This document shows positions 1 to 6,216 of a stretch of DNA of 6,573 nt, one piece after another; position 1 is the stretch's first letter; every line of letters starts with the position of its first letter. The notes beneath the pieces are model-generated. The model had not been told where the DNA came from. It saw only the letters and a list, made by a program, of their open reading frames with translations, and made no database searches. Source of the stretch: an uncultured Fusobacteriaceae bacterium. GTDB taxonomy: Bacteria > Fusobacteriota > Fusobacteriia > Fusobacteriales > Fusobacteriaceae. The DNA lies in the NCBI GenBank assembly GCA_947072715.1, contig CAMTJB010000059.1:1-6573 (forward strand), given 5' to 3'. A program made the position numbers and the translations under genes.

Positions 1-119
1 CTGGAAGAAACTTAAGATTCGAAATAACTGTTACTGACGTTAGAGAAGCTACAGATGAAGAATTAGAGCACGGACATCCTCATTTCCACGGATTTGACGA
101 TGATATGTTAGAAGCTTAA
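1..119 (+). CDS. slyD: SlyD-type FKBP peptidyl-prolyl cis-trans isomerase, C-terminal end (5' partial)
   Basis: Only the last 38 residues are in the window, read from base 3 to the TAA at 117-119; the start lies to the left. The fragment GRNLRFEITVTDVREATDEE followed by LEHGHPH matches the end of the SlyD FKBP domain: the last beta strand, then the ATxEEL-x-HGH junction seen in E. coli SlyD. SlyD proteins are cytoplasmic prolyl isomerases and chaperones with a metal-binding C-terminal tail. Here the tail is short: four histidines in HGHPHFH (fragment residues 23-29), three aspartates (32-34), then it ends. It lacks the long Cys/His-rich extension of the E. coli protein, as in many short SlyD homologues. 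A large hairpin terminator follows. The family call is fairly firm; the isomerase active site is outside the window, so activity cannot be judged. Confidence 0.85.
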   Translation, partial: GRNLRFEITVTDVREATDEELEHGHPHFHGFDDDMLEA

Positions 120-166
120 TTCTAAATCATACAATTAGATAATTAGTGATTAATTTTTAATATTTT

Positions 167-238
167 AATCCTTTCAAGAAGCTCAACAATATTATTAACA
201 ATATTGTTGAGCTTCTTTCCAAAGGATTTTTATTTTTA
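167..238 (+). terminator. Two-part hairpin terminator after slyD
   Basis: An 18-bp perfect stem pairs 176-193 with 200-217 around a 6-nt loop (194-199). A second 8-bp stem (167-174 with 221-228) encloses it, separated by a 1-by-3 internal loop (175 / 218-220). A T-rich run (227-237) overlaps and follows the outer stem, as expected for a Rho-independent terminator acting on rightward transcription. There is no T run on the opposite side, so it should work in one direction only. It lies between slyD and rpiB, so rpiB needs readthrough or its own promoter; I could not identify a convincing one in the 27 bases that remain. Confidence 0.8.
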
Positions 239-264
239 TAACATAATAAAGGAGAACATTAAAG

Positions 265-696
265 ATGAAAATAGCTTTAGGTGCTGACCACGGTGGTTAT
301 ATTTTAAAGGACAAAATAAAATCTTTCTTATTAGAAAAAGGATATGAAGTAATAGATTTTGGTACTAACTCTGCTGATTCTGTAAACTACCCTGTTTATG
401 GTAAAAAAGTTGCAGAAGCTGTTGTTAATAAAGAGGCTACTTATGGAATCGTAGTTTGTGGAACAGGAATTGGAATTTCAATTGCTGCTAACAGAGTTAA
501 AGGAATCAGATGTGCTCTTTGCACTAATTCTACAATGGCAACTCTTACTAGAGAGCACAATGATGCTAATATGCTAGCACTTGGTGAAAGAATGGTTGGA
601 GATATTTTAGCCTTAGATATAGTTGATACATTCCTTAAAACAGCTTTCCTTGGTGGAAGACATGCTACAAGAATAGCAATGATTGATGAAGCTTAA
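265..696 (+). CDS. rpiB: Ribose-5-phosphate isomerase B
   Basis: RpiB interconverts ribose 5-phosphate and ribulose 5-phosphate in the non-oxidative pentose phosphate pathway, in the cytoplasm. The 143-residue product has the usual length of the RpiB/LacAB family. It shows the N-terminal ALGADHGG motif (residues 4-11), the catalytic cysteine and phosphate/anion loop CGTGIG (65-70), the REHNDAN motif with the family's second active-site residue His98, and the GGRHATRI motif (130-137) whose arginines bind phosphate. All key residues are present, so it should be active. LacA/LacB (galactose-6-phosphate isomerase subunits) share the fold, but no lac-type genes are nearby and the motifs fit RpiB better. 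The ATG follows a clear AAAGGAG site (248-254) by 10 nt. The next gene, hinT, starts 33 nt after the stop, so the two are probably co-transcribed. Confidence 0.93.
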   Translation: MKIALGADHGGYILKDKIKSFLLEKGYEVIDFGTNSADSVNYPVYGKKVAEAVVNKEATYGIVVCGTGIGISIAANRVKGIRCALCTNSTMATLTREHNDANMLALGERMVGDILALDIVDTFLKTAFLGGRHATRIAMIDEA

Positions 697-729
697 TTAT
701 TTAACAAAAAATTTTTAATTGGAGGAATT

Positions 730-1071
730 ATGTCTACTATTTTTACAAAGATTATAAATAAAGAGATACCTGCTACTATTATTTTTGAAAATGAAAAAGT
801 TATTGCTTTCAAAGATATAAATCCTGTAGCTCCTATTCATATTTTAGTTGTACCTAAAAAGGAAATCCCTACATTAAACGATATATCTGTTGAAGATAAA
901 GACCTTATTGGAGAAATATTTTTAGCAATTTCTAAAATTGCTAAAGATCTTGGAATAGCTGAAAATGGGTATAGAATTATATCAAATTGCAATAGTTATG
1001 GTGGACAAGAAGTATTCCATTTACACTATCACTTATTAGCTGGGGAACCTATTGGTCCAATGAGAAGTTAA
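730..1071 (+). CDS. hinT: HIT-family (HinT-like) purine nucleotide phosphoramidase/hydrolase
   Basis: This 113-residue protein is a typical full-length bacterial HinT. It opens with the family's TIFTKIINKEIPATIIFENE segment, then has DINPVAPIHILVVPKK (residues 29-44) and the signature histidine triad in VFHLHYHLLAGE, with His97, His99 and His101 in the H-x-H-x-H-x-x pattern. His99 corresponds to the nucleophile of characterised HINT proteins. The family hydrolyses AMP-lysine and other adenosine phosphoramidates and acts in the cytoplasm; the physiological substrate in this organism is unknown. The C-terminal GPMRS is the shortened form of the usual L-G-P-M ending. GGAGG (721-725) sits 4 nt before the ATG, which fixes the start. 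The gene is the last of the rightward group and runs into the inverted-repeat terminator at 1082. Confidence 0.92.
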   Translation: MSTIFTKIINKEIPATIIFENEKVIAFKDINPVAPIHILVVPKKEIPTLNDISVEDKDLIGEIFLAISKIAKDLGIAENGYRIISNCNSYGGQEVFHLHYHLLAGEPIGPMRS

Positions 1072-1081
1072 TAATTTCTTT

Positions 1082-1131
1082 TAATAAAAAAAGTTGTAGA
1101 TTTTTTAAAAAATCTACAACTTTTTTTATTA
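1082..1131. terminator. Perfect 25-bp inverted repeat, bidirectional terminator between convergent genes
   Basis: Bases 1082-1106 are the exact reverse complement of 1107-1131, with no unpaired centre. The core is GTTGTAGA with TCTACAAC, flanked on both sides by A and T runs. Read from either strand, the hairpin ends in a run of seven T residues (1121-1127 on the plus strand, complement of 1086-1092 on the minus strand). It lies where hinT (rightward) and the transporter operon (leftward) meet, 10 nt after the hinT stop and 44 nt after the stop of permease 2. It should therefore terminate both. Confidence 0.9.
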
Positions 1132-1175
1132 TCTTTATTTAGTCTTTTACAAGTTATTCCTTGCTTATAATTTTA

Positions 1176-2057
1176 TTATAAATTATTTTTATCGTAAGGT
1201 TTTCCAGATGCAGATGGAGCTATTGCTTTTCCAACTACTCCTGCAAGTGCTAGTAAAGTTAAAATATAAGGAATCATTTGAATAAACTGAGGTGGTACAG
1301 TATTAAAGTATTGTTGCATTAATACTTGAGCCGCTTCTGCAAATCCAAACAATAAACTTGCAAATATTACCCCTTTCGGTTTCCATTTTCCAAATACTAA
1401 AGCCGCTAGAGCCATGAATCCTCTACCTGCTGACATCTCTTTTGTAAATTGAGCTAATGCTCCTAAAGATAAGTATGATCCACCTAATCCTGCTAAAGCA
1501 CCTGATAACATTACTCCAATATATCTAATTTTATAGACGTCTATTCCTACAGTATCAGCTGCTAATGGATATTCTCCAACTGCTCTCATTCTTAATCCTG
1601 TAACTGTTTTATATAAGAAAAATCCTGATACACCTACAACTATATAAATTAAATATACAATTATTGATATTCCATTTATTGAGGGAGCAGCTTGTACAGT
1701 TGGTGTATTACTTGACTGATTAAATAAAATTCTTAACATAAAAACGGTAAATCCTGATGCAAATAAGTTTATTGCAACTCCTGATACAACCTGATTACCT
1801 TTATATCTTATACTTATAACACCATGAATCAATGCAAATAACGCTCCACTTACAATTCCACATAAAACACCTAAAATCCAACTACCTGTATAGTATGATC
1901 CTACTGCTGCAAAGAAAGCACTTAAAAGCATCATTCCTTCTAATCCAATATTTACTACTCCAGTTATTTCACAAAACATACCACCAATTGCAGTTATCAT
2001 TATTGGGGCAGCCTGCCTTAATGTTGCCATTATTAAACTTATAATTATTGCGAACAC
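1176..2057 (-). CDS. nupQ: Nucleoside ABC importer, second permease subunit (NupQ-type)
   Basis: An integral inner-membrane permease of the branched-chain/ribose type (BPD_transp_2), matching the second, shorter permease of BMP-family nucleoside importers (B. subtilis NupQ; Streptococcus RnsD). Hydrophobic segments run through nearly all of its 293 residues, about eight to nine membrane spans. Family landmarks are ATLRQAAPIMITAIGGMFCE (residues 11-30), then NIGLEGMM (36-43); AVGEYPLAADTVGIDVYKIR (159-178); SGALAGLGGSYLSLG (185-199); AGRGFMALAALVFGKWKP (210-227); and the closing GKPYDK (285-290). The AVGEYP to GKWKP stretch is the cytoplasmic region expected to dock on the ATPase. The start is GTG, with a GGGGGAG site 6 nt before it that overlaps the end of permease 1; only 3 nt separate the two genes, suggesting coupled translation. 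Nucleoside specificity is inferred from family; a related substrate is possible. Confidence 0.88.
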   Translation of the reverse strand: MFAIIISLIMATLRQAAPIMITAIGGMFCEITGVVNIGLEGMMLLSAFFAAVGSYYTGSWILGVLCGIVSGALFALIHGVISIRYKGNQVVSGVAINLFASGFTVFMLRILFNQSSNTPTVQAAPSINGISIIVYLIYIVVGVSGFFLYKTVTGLRMRAVGEYPLAADTVGIDVYKIRYIGVMLSGALAGLGGSYLSLGALAQFTKEMSAGRGFMALAALVFGKWKPKGVIFASLLFGFAEAAQVLMQQYFNTVPPQFIQMIPYILTLLALAGVVGKAIAPSASGKPYDKNNL

Positions 2058-2060
2058 TTG

Positions 2061-3107
2061 TTACTCCCCCTTTTTTTCCTTAATTACAAATCTAAACATA
2101 TTTTCTGCTGCAATTAATAATATTATTATAGCTTGAATCATTATAACAATTTGACTCGGTATTGATGTATTAAATTGCATCGCTCTTCCACCTACTCTTA
2201 AAGCAGCAAAAAGAATAGCTGCTAATAAAGCTCCGAAAGGATTATTTTTTCCTAAAAGTGCTACTGATATTCCATCAAAACCTAAACTTGCTATTAGACC
2301 TTGTTTATAAGTAAATTGTCCTACTCCACCAAGAACTCTTTCTGCTCCTGCAATTCCTGCTAAAGCTCCTGATAATCCTAATGCTAAAGCCATTATTCTT
2401 TTAACATTTATTCCTGCATTTTCAGAAACAGTTACATTATTTCCTACTGATTTTATCTCATAACCAAAAACTGTTTTTTCAAATACAAACCACACTACAA
2501 CTACTGCTATTAAAGCTAAAATAAATCCAAAGTTTAAAGCTTCGTTTGTAGAAGGTAGTAACTGCATCAATCTTGCTGATTCAAAAACTGCTGGTGTCTG
2601 TGGATTAGACCCACTAAGTCCACCCTCTTTAAGTGGATAATTAAGACAATACAATTCTATATTAATAGCTATATAGTTTAACATTATTGTGGATATAACC
2701 TCGTGAACTCCTAATCTAGCTTTTAAAACTCCTGCAATTCCTGCCCATATTAATCCTGCAGAAGCTGCAGCTATTATAATTACAAAAGGATTAGAAATTA
2801 AAGGATTTTTTACAAAAGCTCCTATAGCTGCTGCTGTTAATCCTGCTACAACCATCTGACCTTGAGCTCCTATATTAAACATTCCTGATTTAAATGCGAA
2901 TAGTACTGCAAGTCCTGTAAAAATCATTGGAGTTGCTTCTAATAACGTTCTTGCTATTGCTTTTTCACTTGAAAATGCTCCTGTAAAAAGATAGTAATAC
3001 GCTGTGATTGGATTTTCACCTAGATAAAGTATAATTCCAGCACCTATTAATAAAGCTATCATTACTGCTATTATTGGAATAATTATTCCTTCAATTTTCT
3101 TATTCAC
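2061..3107 (-). CDS. nupP: Nucleoside ABC importer, first permease subunit (NupP-type)
   Basis: The longer permease partner of the BMP-family importer (B. subtilis NupP; Streptococcus RnsC), 348 residues and about ten hydrophobic spans, starting with a clear N-terminal one at residues 7-29. Family landmarks are GLAVLFAFKSGMFNIGAQGQ (65-84), LGVHEVISTIMLNYIA (132-147), the cytoplasmic loop SVGNNVTVSENAGINVKRI (220-238) followed by SGALAGIAGAERVLGG (246-261), and LGFDGISVALLGKNNPFGA (275-293). It would form a heterodimeric channel with the downstream permease. The start is GTG (3105-3107), 8 nt after AGGTGG; it overlaps the ATPase stop by 8 nt, which points to translational coupling. A BMP-type substrate-binding protein should deliver the substrate but is not encoded here. 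Confidence 0.88.
   Translation of the reverse strand: MNKKIEGIIIPIIAVMIALLIGAGIILYLGENPITAYYYLFTGAFSSEKAIARTLLEATPMIFTGLAVLFAFKSGMFNIGAQGQMVVAGLTAAAIGAFVKNPLISNPFVIIIAAASAGLIWAGIAGVLKARLGVHEVISTIMLNYIAINIELYCLNYPLKEGGLSGSNPQTPAVFESARLMQLLPSTNEALNFGFILALIAVVVVWFVFEKTVFGYEIKSVGNNVTVSENAGINVKRIMALALGLSGALAGIAGAERVLGGVGQFTYKQGLIASLGFDGISVALLGKNNPFGALLAAILFAALRVGGRAMQFNTSIPSQIVIMIQAIIILLIAAENMFRFVIKEKKGE
2064..2070 (-). promoter_or_regulatory. Ribosome binding site that fixes the GTG start of permease 2
   Basis: The minus strand reads GGGGGAG 6 nt before the GTG at 2055-2057. The site lies in the last codons of permease 1, next to its stop. No ATG is positioned to use it, so it supports the GTG start and coupled translation of the two permeases. 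Confidence 0.75.
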
Positions 3108-4623
3108 TTATTTTTCCACCTGCCATTAAGATTCCAATTTTTTCTTCGGTAGCTTCCTCTATAGAAAGTATTCCGCTTATTTTTCCAGCACACATTACAG
3201 CTATTCTATCAGATAAATTTAATATTTCTGTAAGTTCAGAAGATACAACCATAATAGCTTTTCCCTTCTTTTTCTCTTCTAGTATCATTTTATGAATAAA
3301 TTCAATAGCTCCAATATCAACACCTCTTGTTGGTTGTGCTGCTATTATAAATACATTTTCTTTTTCAAGCTCTCTTGCTACGATTATTTTCTGTTGATTT
3401 CCTCCAGACAATTTTCCGAAGTTAAGTTTAGGATTTATTGGTCTAATATCATACTTCAGTATATATTTTTTTGCTTCACTCATAATCTTACTAAAATTTA
3501 AAAGTCCTAATCCTTTTTTATACCTAGACGTGTGTTGTCCTAAAGCAAAGTTTTCACTTATGTCAAACTCACAAATAGCAGCCCTTTTATGTCTATCCTC
3601 TGGAATGTGAGCAATTTTTTCATTAGATTGATTTATTTTCTTTTTATTTGTTAAATCATTTCCATTAAGAATATATTTTCCGCTCTCAATTCTACTAAGA
3701 CCTGTTAAAGCTTCAATCAATTCAGTTTGTCCACTACCTTCAACTCCTGCAATTCCTAAAACTTCACCCTCTCTAATATTGAAAGAAACACCATCCACTT
3801 TTTTTATATCAAAATGATTGTTAACAACAATGTCACTTAATTCTACTATTACTTTCCCAATCTTTACTTCAGGCTTCTCTGTTGTAAATAGGACAGCTCT
3901 TCCTACCATGGCATTAGCTATTAACTCTTTTGTTGCTTCAGATGTTTTAAAATTAGCTACGTCTTTTCCTCTTCTTATTACAGTTATGTTATCAGATATA
4001 TTTAACACTTCTTCTAATTTATGAGAGATAAAAATTATAGTTTTTCCTTCTTCAATTAAGTTATTTATAATTTTATATAACTCTCTTGTTTCTTGAGGTG
4101 TTAATACCGCTGTAGGCTCATCAAAAACTAATAAATTTGCACCTTTAAAAAGTATCTTTAGTATTTCTACTCTTTGTTGCATTCCTACTGATAAATCGCT
4201 TATATAAGCATTAGGATCTATCTCTAGTCCGTATCTTTTAGAAACTTCTCTAACATCCTCTTTAGCTTTTTCTAAATCTAGTAAACAACCTTTTTTAGGT
4301 TCAACACCTAATATCATATTCTCTGCTACAGTAAGTGTAGGTACAAGCATAAAGTGCTGATATACCATTCCTATTCCTAGTCTAGCTGCCTCACCTGGTC
4401 CATCAATAACAACGTTTGTTCCATTGTATACTATCTCTCCAGATGTTGGTTGATATAAACCATTTAAAATCTTCATAAGCGTAGATTTTCCAGCTCCATT
4501 CTCTCCAACTATTGCATGCTTTTCACCTTTCAAAATATTTAGATTGATACAATCATTGGCTACTACTTGACCACCGGCAAAAGTTTTCCTTATATTTTTC
4601 ATGCTTAAAATATAATCACTCAC
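3100..4623 (-). CDS. nupO: Nucleoside ABC importer, duplicated ATPase subunit (NupO-type)
   Basis: A 507-residue cytoplasmic protein with two fused ABC ATPase domains, like B. subtilis NupO and the ribose ATPase RbsA; it powers the two permeases. Domain 1 (about 4-240) is complete: Walker A GENGAGKST (40-48), Q-loop Gln89, signature LSVGMQQRVEILK (144-156), Walker B LLVFDEPT (164-171) and switch His201. Domain 2 (about 258-503) has signature LSGGNQQK (405-412) but a changed Walker A, GVEGSGQTE (293-301), with Gln in place of the catalytic Lys, and IIAAQPTRGVD (426-436) where the Walker B Asp-Glu is Ala-Gln. This one-good-site pattern is usual for BMP-importer ATPases and separates them from RbsA-type proteins. 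The start is GTG at 4621-4623; an ATG at codon 8 (4600-4602) would cut the first beta strand (YILSMKNI) and has no good ribosome site. The phosphatase gene ends 16 nt upstream. Confidence 0.9.
   Translation of the reverse strand: MSDYILSMKNIRKTFAGGQVVANDCINLNILKGEKHAIVGENGAGKSTLMKILNGLYQPTSGEIVYNGTNVVIDGPGEAARLGIGMVYQHFMLVPTLTVAENMILGVEPKKGCLLDLEKAKEDVREVSKRYGLEIDPNAYISDLSVGMQQRVEILKILFKGANLLVFDEPTAVLTPQETRELYKIINNLIEEGKTIIFISHKLEEVLNISDNITVIRRGKDVANFKTSEATKELIANAMVGRAVLFTTEKPEVKIGKVIVELSDIVVNNHFDIKKVDGVSFNIREGEVLGIAGVEGSGQTELIEALTGLSRIESGKYILNGNDLTNKKKINQSNEKIAHIPEDRHKRAAICEFDISENFALGQHTSRYKKGLGLLNFSKIMSEAKKYILKYDIRPINPKLNFGKLSGGNQQKIIVARELEKENVFIIAAQPTRGVDIGAIEFIHKMILEEKKKGKAIMVVSSELTEILNLSDRIAVMCAGKISGILSIEEATEEKIGILMAGGKISE
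3116..3121 (-). promoter_or_regulatory. Ribosome binding site that fixes the GTG start of permease 1
   Basis: The minus strand reads AGGTGG 8 nt before the GTG at 3105-3107, inside the last codons of the ATPase gene (its MAGGKISE end). The site supports the GTG start and the 8-nt overlap between the genes. Confidence 0.7.
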
Positions 4624-4627
4624 AAAA

Positions 4628-4635
4628 TCCCCCTC
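4628..4635 (-). promoter_or_regulatory. Ribosome binding site that fixes the GTG start of the ATPase
   Basis: The minus strand reads GAGGGGGA, ending 4 nt before the GTG at 4621-4623, in the 16-nt gap after the phosphatase stop codon (TAG). It favours the GTG over the in-frame ATG seven codons downstream. Confidence 0.75.
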
Positions 4636-4639
4636 AATA

Positions 4640-6148
4640 CTATTCTAAATTTTTTAATATTACAAAAGTTATATCATCAGATTGCTCTCTTGTATTTTTA
4701 AATTTATCTAATTCTTTTAATAGATTATTCTTTATAACTTCTACATTTTCAAATCTATTATCATAGATAATTTTTTTTAACCTGTCCATACCGAAAAGCT
4801 CTTTTTTCTCATTTTCACACTCTGTTATTCCATCAGTGTATAATACAACTATATCATTCTGATTTAATGTTGTTTTATCTTGAATATAGTTATACTCTTC
4901 TAAGAATCCAATAGCTAATCCTTTAACTGTTTTTAATTCGATTTTATCCTCTGTTGCATTATATATTATAATTGGATTATGCCCTGCATTAGAGTATGTT
5001 AACTCTTTTGTTTCATAATTAAATTTACAGTGCATTATTGTTATAAACATATCCTCATTTATATCTGGATATATTATCTTATTTAAATCTCTTAAATCTT
5101 TTCTTGGCTCTACACCTCTTGTGCATAAAGTTCTAAGAATTGCTCTTGCTAAAGCCATTAAGAATGCTGCTGGAACCCCTTTTCCACTAACATCCGCCAT
5201 AGTTATTGAGAATGTTTCATTATTATATAAGTAATAGTCATAATAATCTCCACCTATCTCTTTGGCAGGACCAAAATAATTAGCAACCTGTAATCCTAAT
5301 ATATTTTTTACATCTTGAGGAATTATTTTCTTTTGAATTCTTGCAGCTAACTCCAACTCTTTAGATATTCTCTCTTTTATTAATAAGTCTGCATAGATCT
5401 TTGCATTATTAATAGCAATTGAAATTTGAATAACTAAAGCCGATATCATCTCTTGGTCAATATCTATTAGTTTTTCTTTATCTTCTATTACAAATATTAC
5501 ACCTAATTGCTTATCTTTTACAACAAGAGGCGACATTATAACAGTTTCATCATCAGAAACTCTAAATTGGTGCGACAACCCTTCATAAACTTTTTCATAA
5601 TCTACAGTTGTATAGCTCTCTAATTCTATTGGGTCAAAATTTAGTTCCCCTCTAAATCTTACATTCCCTTTTACTTTTTGAAGCTTTAAATTCCCCTTTT
5701 CCCATAAATATAATGAAATTCTTTTGGCACCTGTTAATACAAAGTAAGCATCCAGTATAATTCCAACCGTTTTCTCTAACTCTATAACAGATAATACAGT
5801 TCTTGATAATGCGTTTAAATTAGAAAGATTTGAAACTTTTTTTTCTAGTGCTTGGTTCATATACTCTAGCATACTTGATTTCTTTATTAGTACATCATAA
5901 GTTATTTCTAACTCATTTCTATACTCTTTTAAACCTGAAAGAGAGTTTTCTAACTCATTTTTTTGCTTTTTCAACTCTTTATATAGCTGAGTATAATTAT
6001 CTTTAATCTCACTAGGAAGATTCTCTATCTCACTATTATTACGAAAACTATCAATTATCTCTTTTATTAACCTTGTATTTCTTTTTTTTTCTAGTTTTAT
6101 CCAGTAAAAACACAAAATAACAACAAGTAAAAGTAATATTAATTTCAT
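4640..6148 (-). CDS. Membrane-anchored GAF-domain PP2C (SpoIIE/RsbU-type) serine/threonine phosphatase
   Basis: This 502-residue protein most likely dephosphorylates a phosphoserine/threonine partner, typically an anti-sigma-factor antagonist (STAS protein), in response to a signal. Its parts in order are: one hydrophobic membrane segment (about 2-17, followed by KLEKKR, so the rest should be cytoplasmic); a charged, probably coiled-coil region (about 50-110); a GAF-like sensor (about 112-252); the helix LELAARIQKKIIP (265-277) typical of the linker in RsbU-type phosphatases; and a PP2C/SpoIIE domain (about 285-500). The catalytic metal-binding motifs are intact: EIGGDYYDYY (297-306), ADVSGKG (318-324), YTDG (437-440) and SDDIT (490-494), with SNAGHNP at 386-392. 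I see no NKFDE-type cyclic-nucleotide motif in the GAF region, so its ligand is unknown. The ATG follows TAGGAG by 6 nt. It precedes the importer genes by 16 nt, so it is probably in their operon. No antagonist or kinase gene is in view. Confidence 0.88.
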   Translation of the reverse strand: MKLILLLLVVILCFYWIKLEKKRNTRLIKEIIDSFRNNSEIENLPSEIKDNYTQLYKELKKQKNELENSLSGLKEYRNELEITYDVLIKKSSMLEYMNQALEKKVSNLSNLNALSRTVLSVIELEKTVGIILDAYFVLTGAKRISLYLWEKGNLKLQKVKGNVRFRGELNFDPIELESYTTVDYEKVYEGLSHQFRVSDDETVIMSPLVVKDKQLGVIFVIEDKEKLIDIDQEMISALVIQISIAINNAKIYADLLIKERISKELELAARIQKKIIPQDVKNILGLQVANYFGPAKEIGGDYYDYYLYNNETFSITMADVSGKGVPAAFLMALARAILRTLCTRGVEPRKDLRDLNKIIYPDINEDMFITIMHCKFNYETKELTYSNAGHNPIIIYNATEDKIELKTVKGLAIGFLEEYNYIQDKTTLNQNDIVVLYTDGITECENEKKELFGMDRLKKIIYDNRFENVEVIKNNLLKELDKFKNTREQSDDITFVILKNLE

Positions 6149-6172
6149 TATTTTCTCCTATAGTTTTCCATT

Positions 6173-6178
6173 ATTATA
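6173..6178 (-). promoter_or_regulatory. Possible -10 box for the phosphatase-importer operon
   Basis: The minus strand carries an exact TATAAT, which would place transcription start about 18 nt before the phosphatase ATG, just ahead of its ribosome binding site. No good -35 hexamer is found 16-18 nt upstream and there is no TGn extension. In DNA this AT-rich the hexamer can arise by chance, so this is a weak call. Confidence 0.25.
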
Positions 6179-6211
6179 ACTTATTTTCTATTTTTTTCAT
6201 AGTAATAAGTT
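6178..6211. repeat. Inverted repeat between uvrC and the phosphatase gene
   Basis: AACTTATT (6178-6185) is exactly repeated inverted as AATAAGTT (6204-6211). Inside it a 4-bp pair, CTAT (6188-6191) with ATAG (6199-6202), closes a 7-nt loop; a 2-by-1 internal loop separates the two stems. No T run follows on the minus strand, so it is not a convincing uvrC terminator. It directly adjoins the possible -10 box, so it could be a regulator binding site or a weak RNA hairpin. The pairing is seen; any function is guesswork. Confidence 0.4.
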
Positions 6212-6216
6212 TAACT

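Noticed and set aside
204..242. Possible rpiB promoter (TTGAGC at 207-212 with TATTTT at 231-236)
   Set aside because: Both hexamers match poorly and lie in the terminator arm and its T run, where AT-rich matches arise by chance.
1832..2044. Plus-strand 70-codon open frame opposite permease 2
   Set aside because: It lies wholly inside a well-supported permease gene on the other strand; it is Leu/His-rich low-complexity translation of antisense membrane codons with no family resemblance.
3292..3501. Plus-strand 69-codon open frame opposite the ATPase
   Set aside because: Antisense to the conserved second ATPase domain; its Cys/Tyr/Phe-rich product has no recognisable motif or good ribosome site.
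3100..3900. Second ATPase domain as a damaged gene, because its Walker A and B motifs are altered
   Set aside because: Loss of the Walker A lysine and Walker B acidic residues in domain 2 is the normal state of BMP-importer ATPases; the frame is intact and full length.
3818..4024. Plus-strand 68-codon open frame opposite the ATPase
   Set aside because: Antisense to the linker and end of the first ATPase domain; no ribosome binding site or family features seen.
4624..4639. Purine riboswitch or separate promoter ahead of the importer
   Set aside because: Only 16 nt separate the phosphatase stop from the ATPase start, and they hold just the ribosome binding site; there is no room for either.
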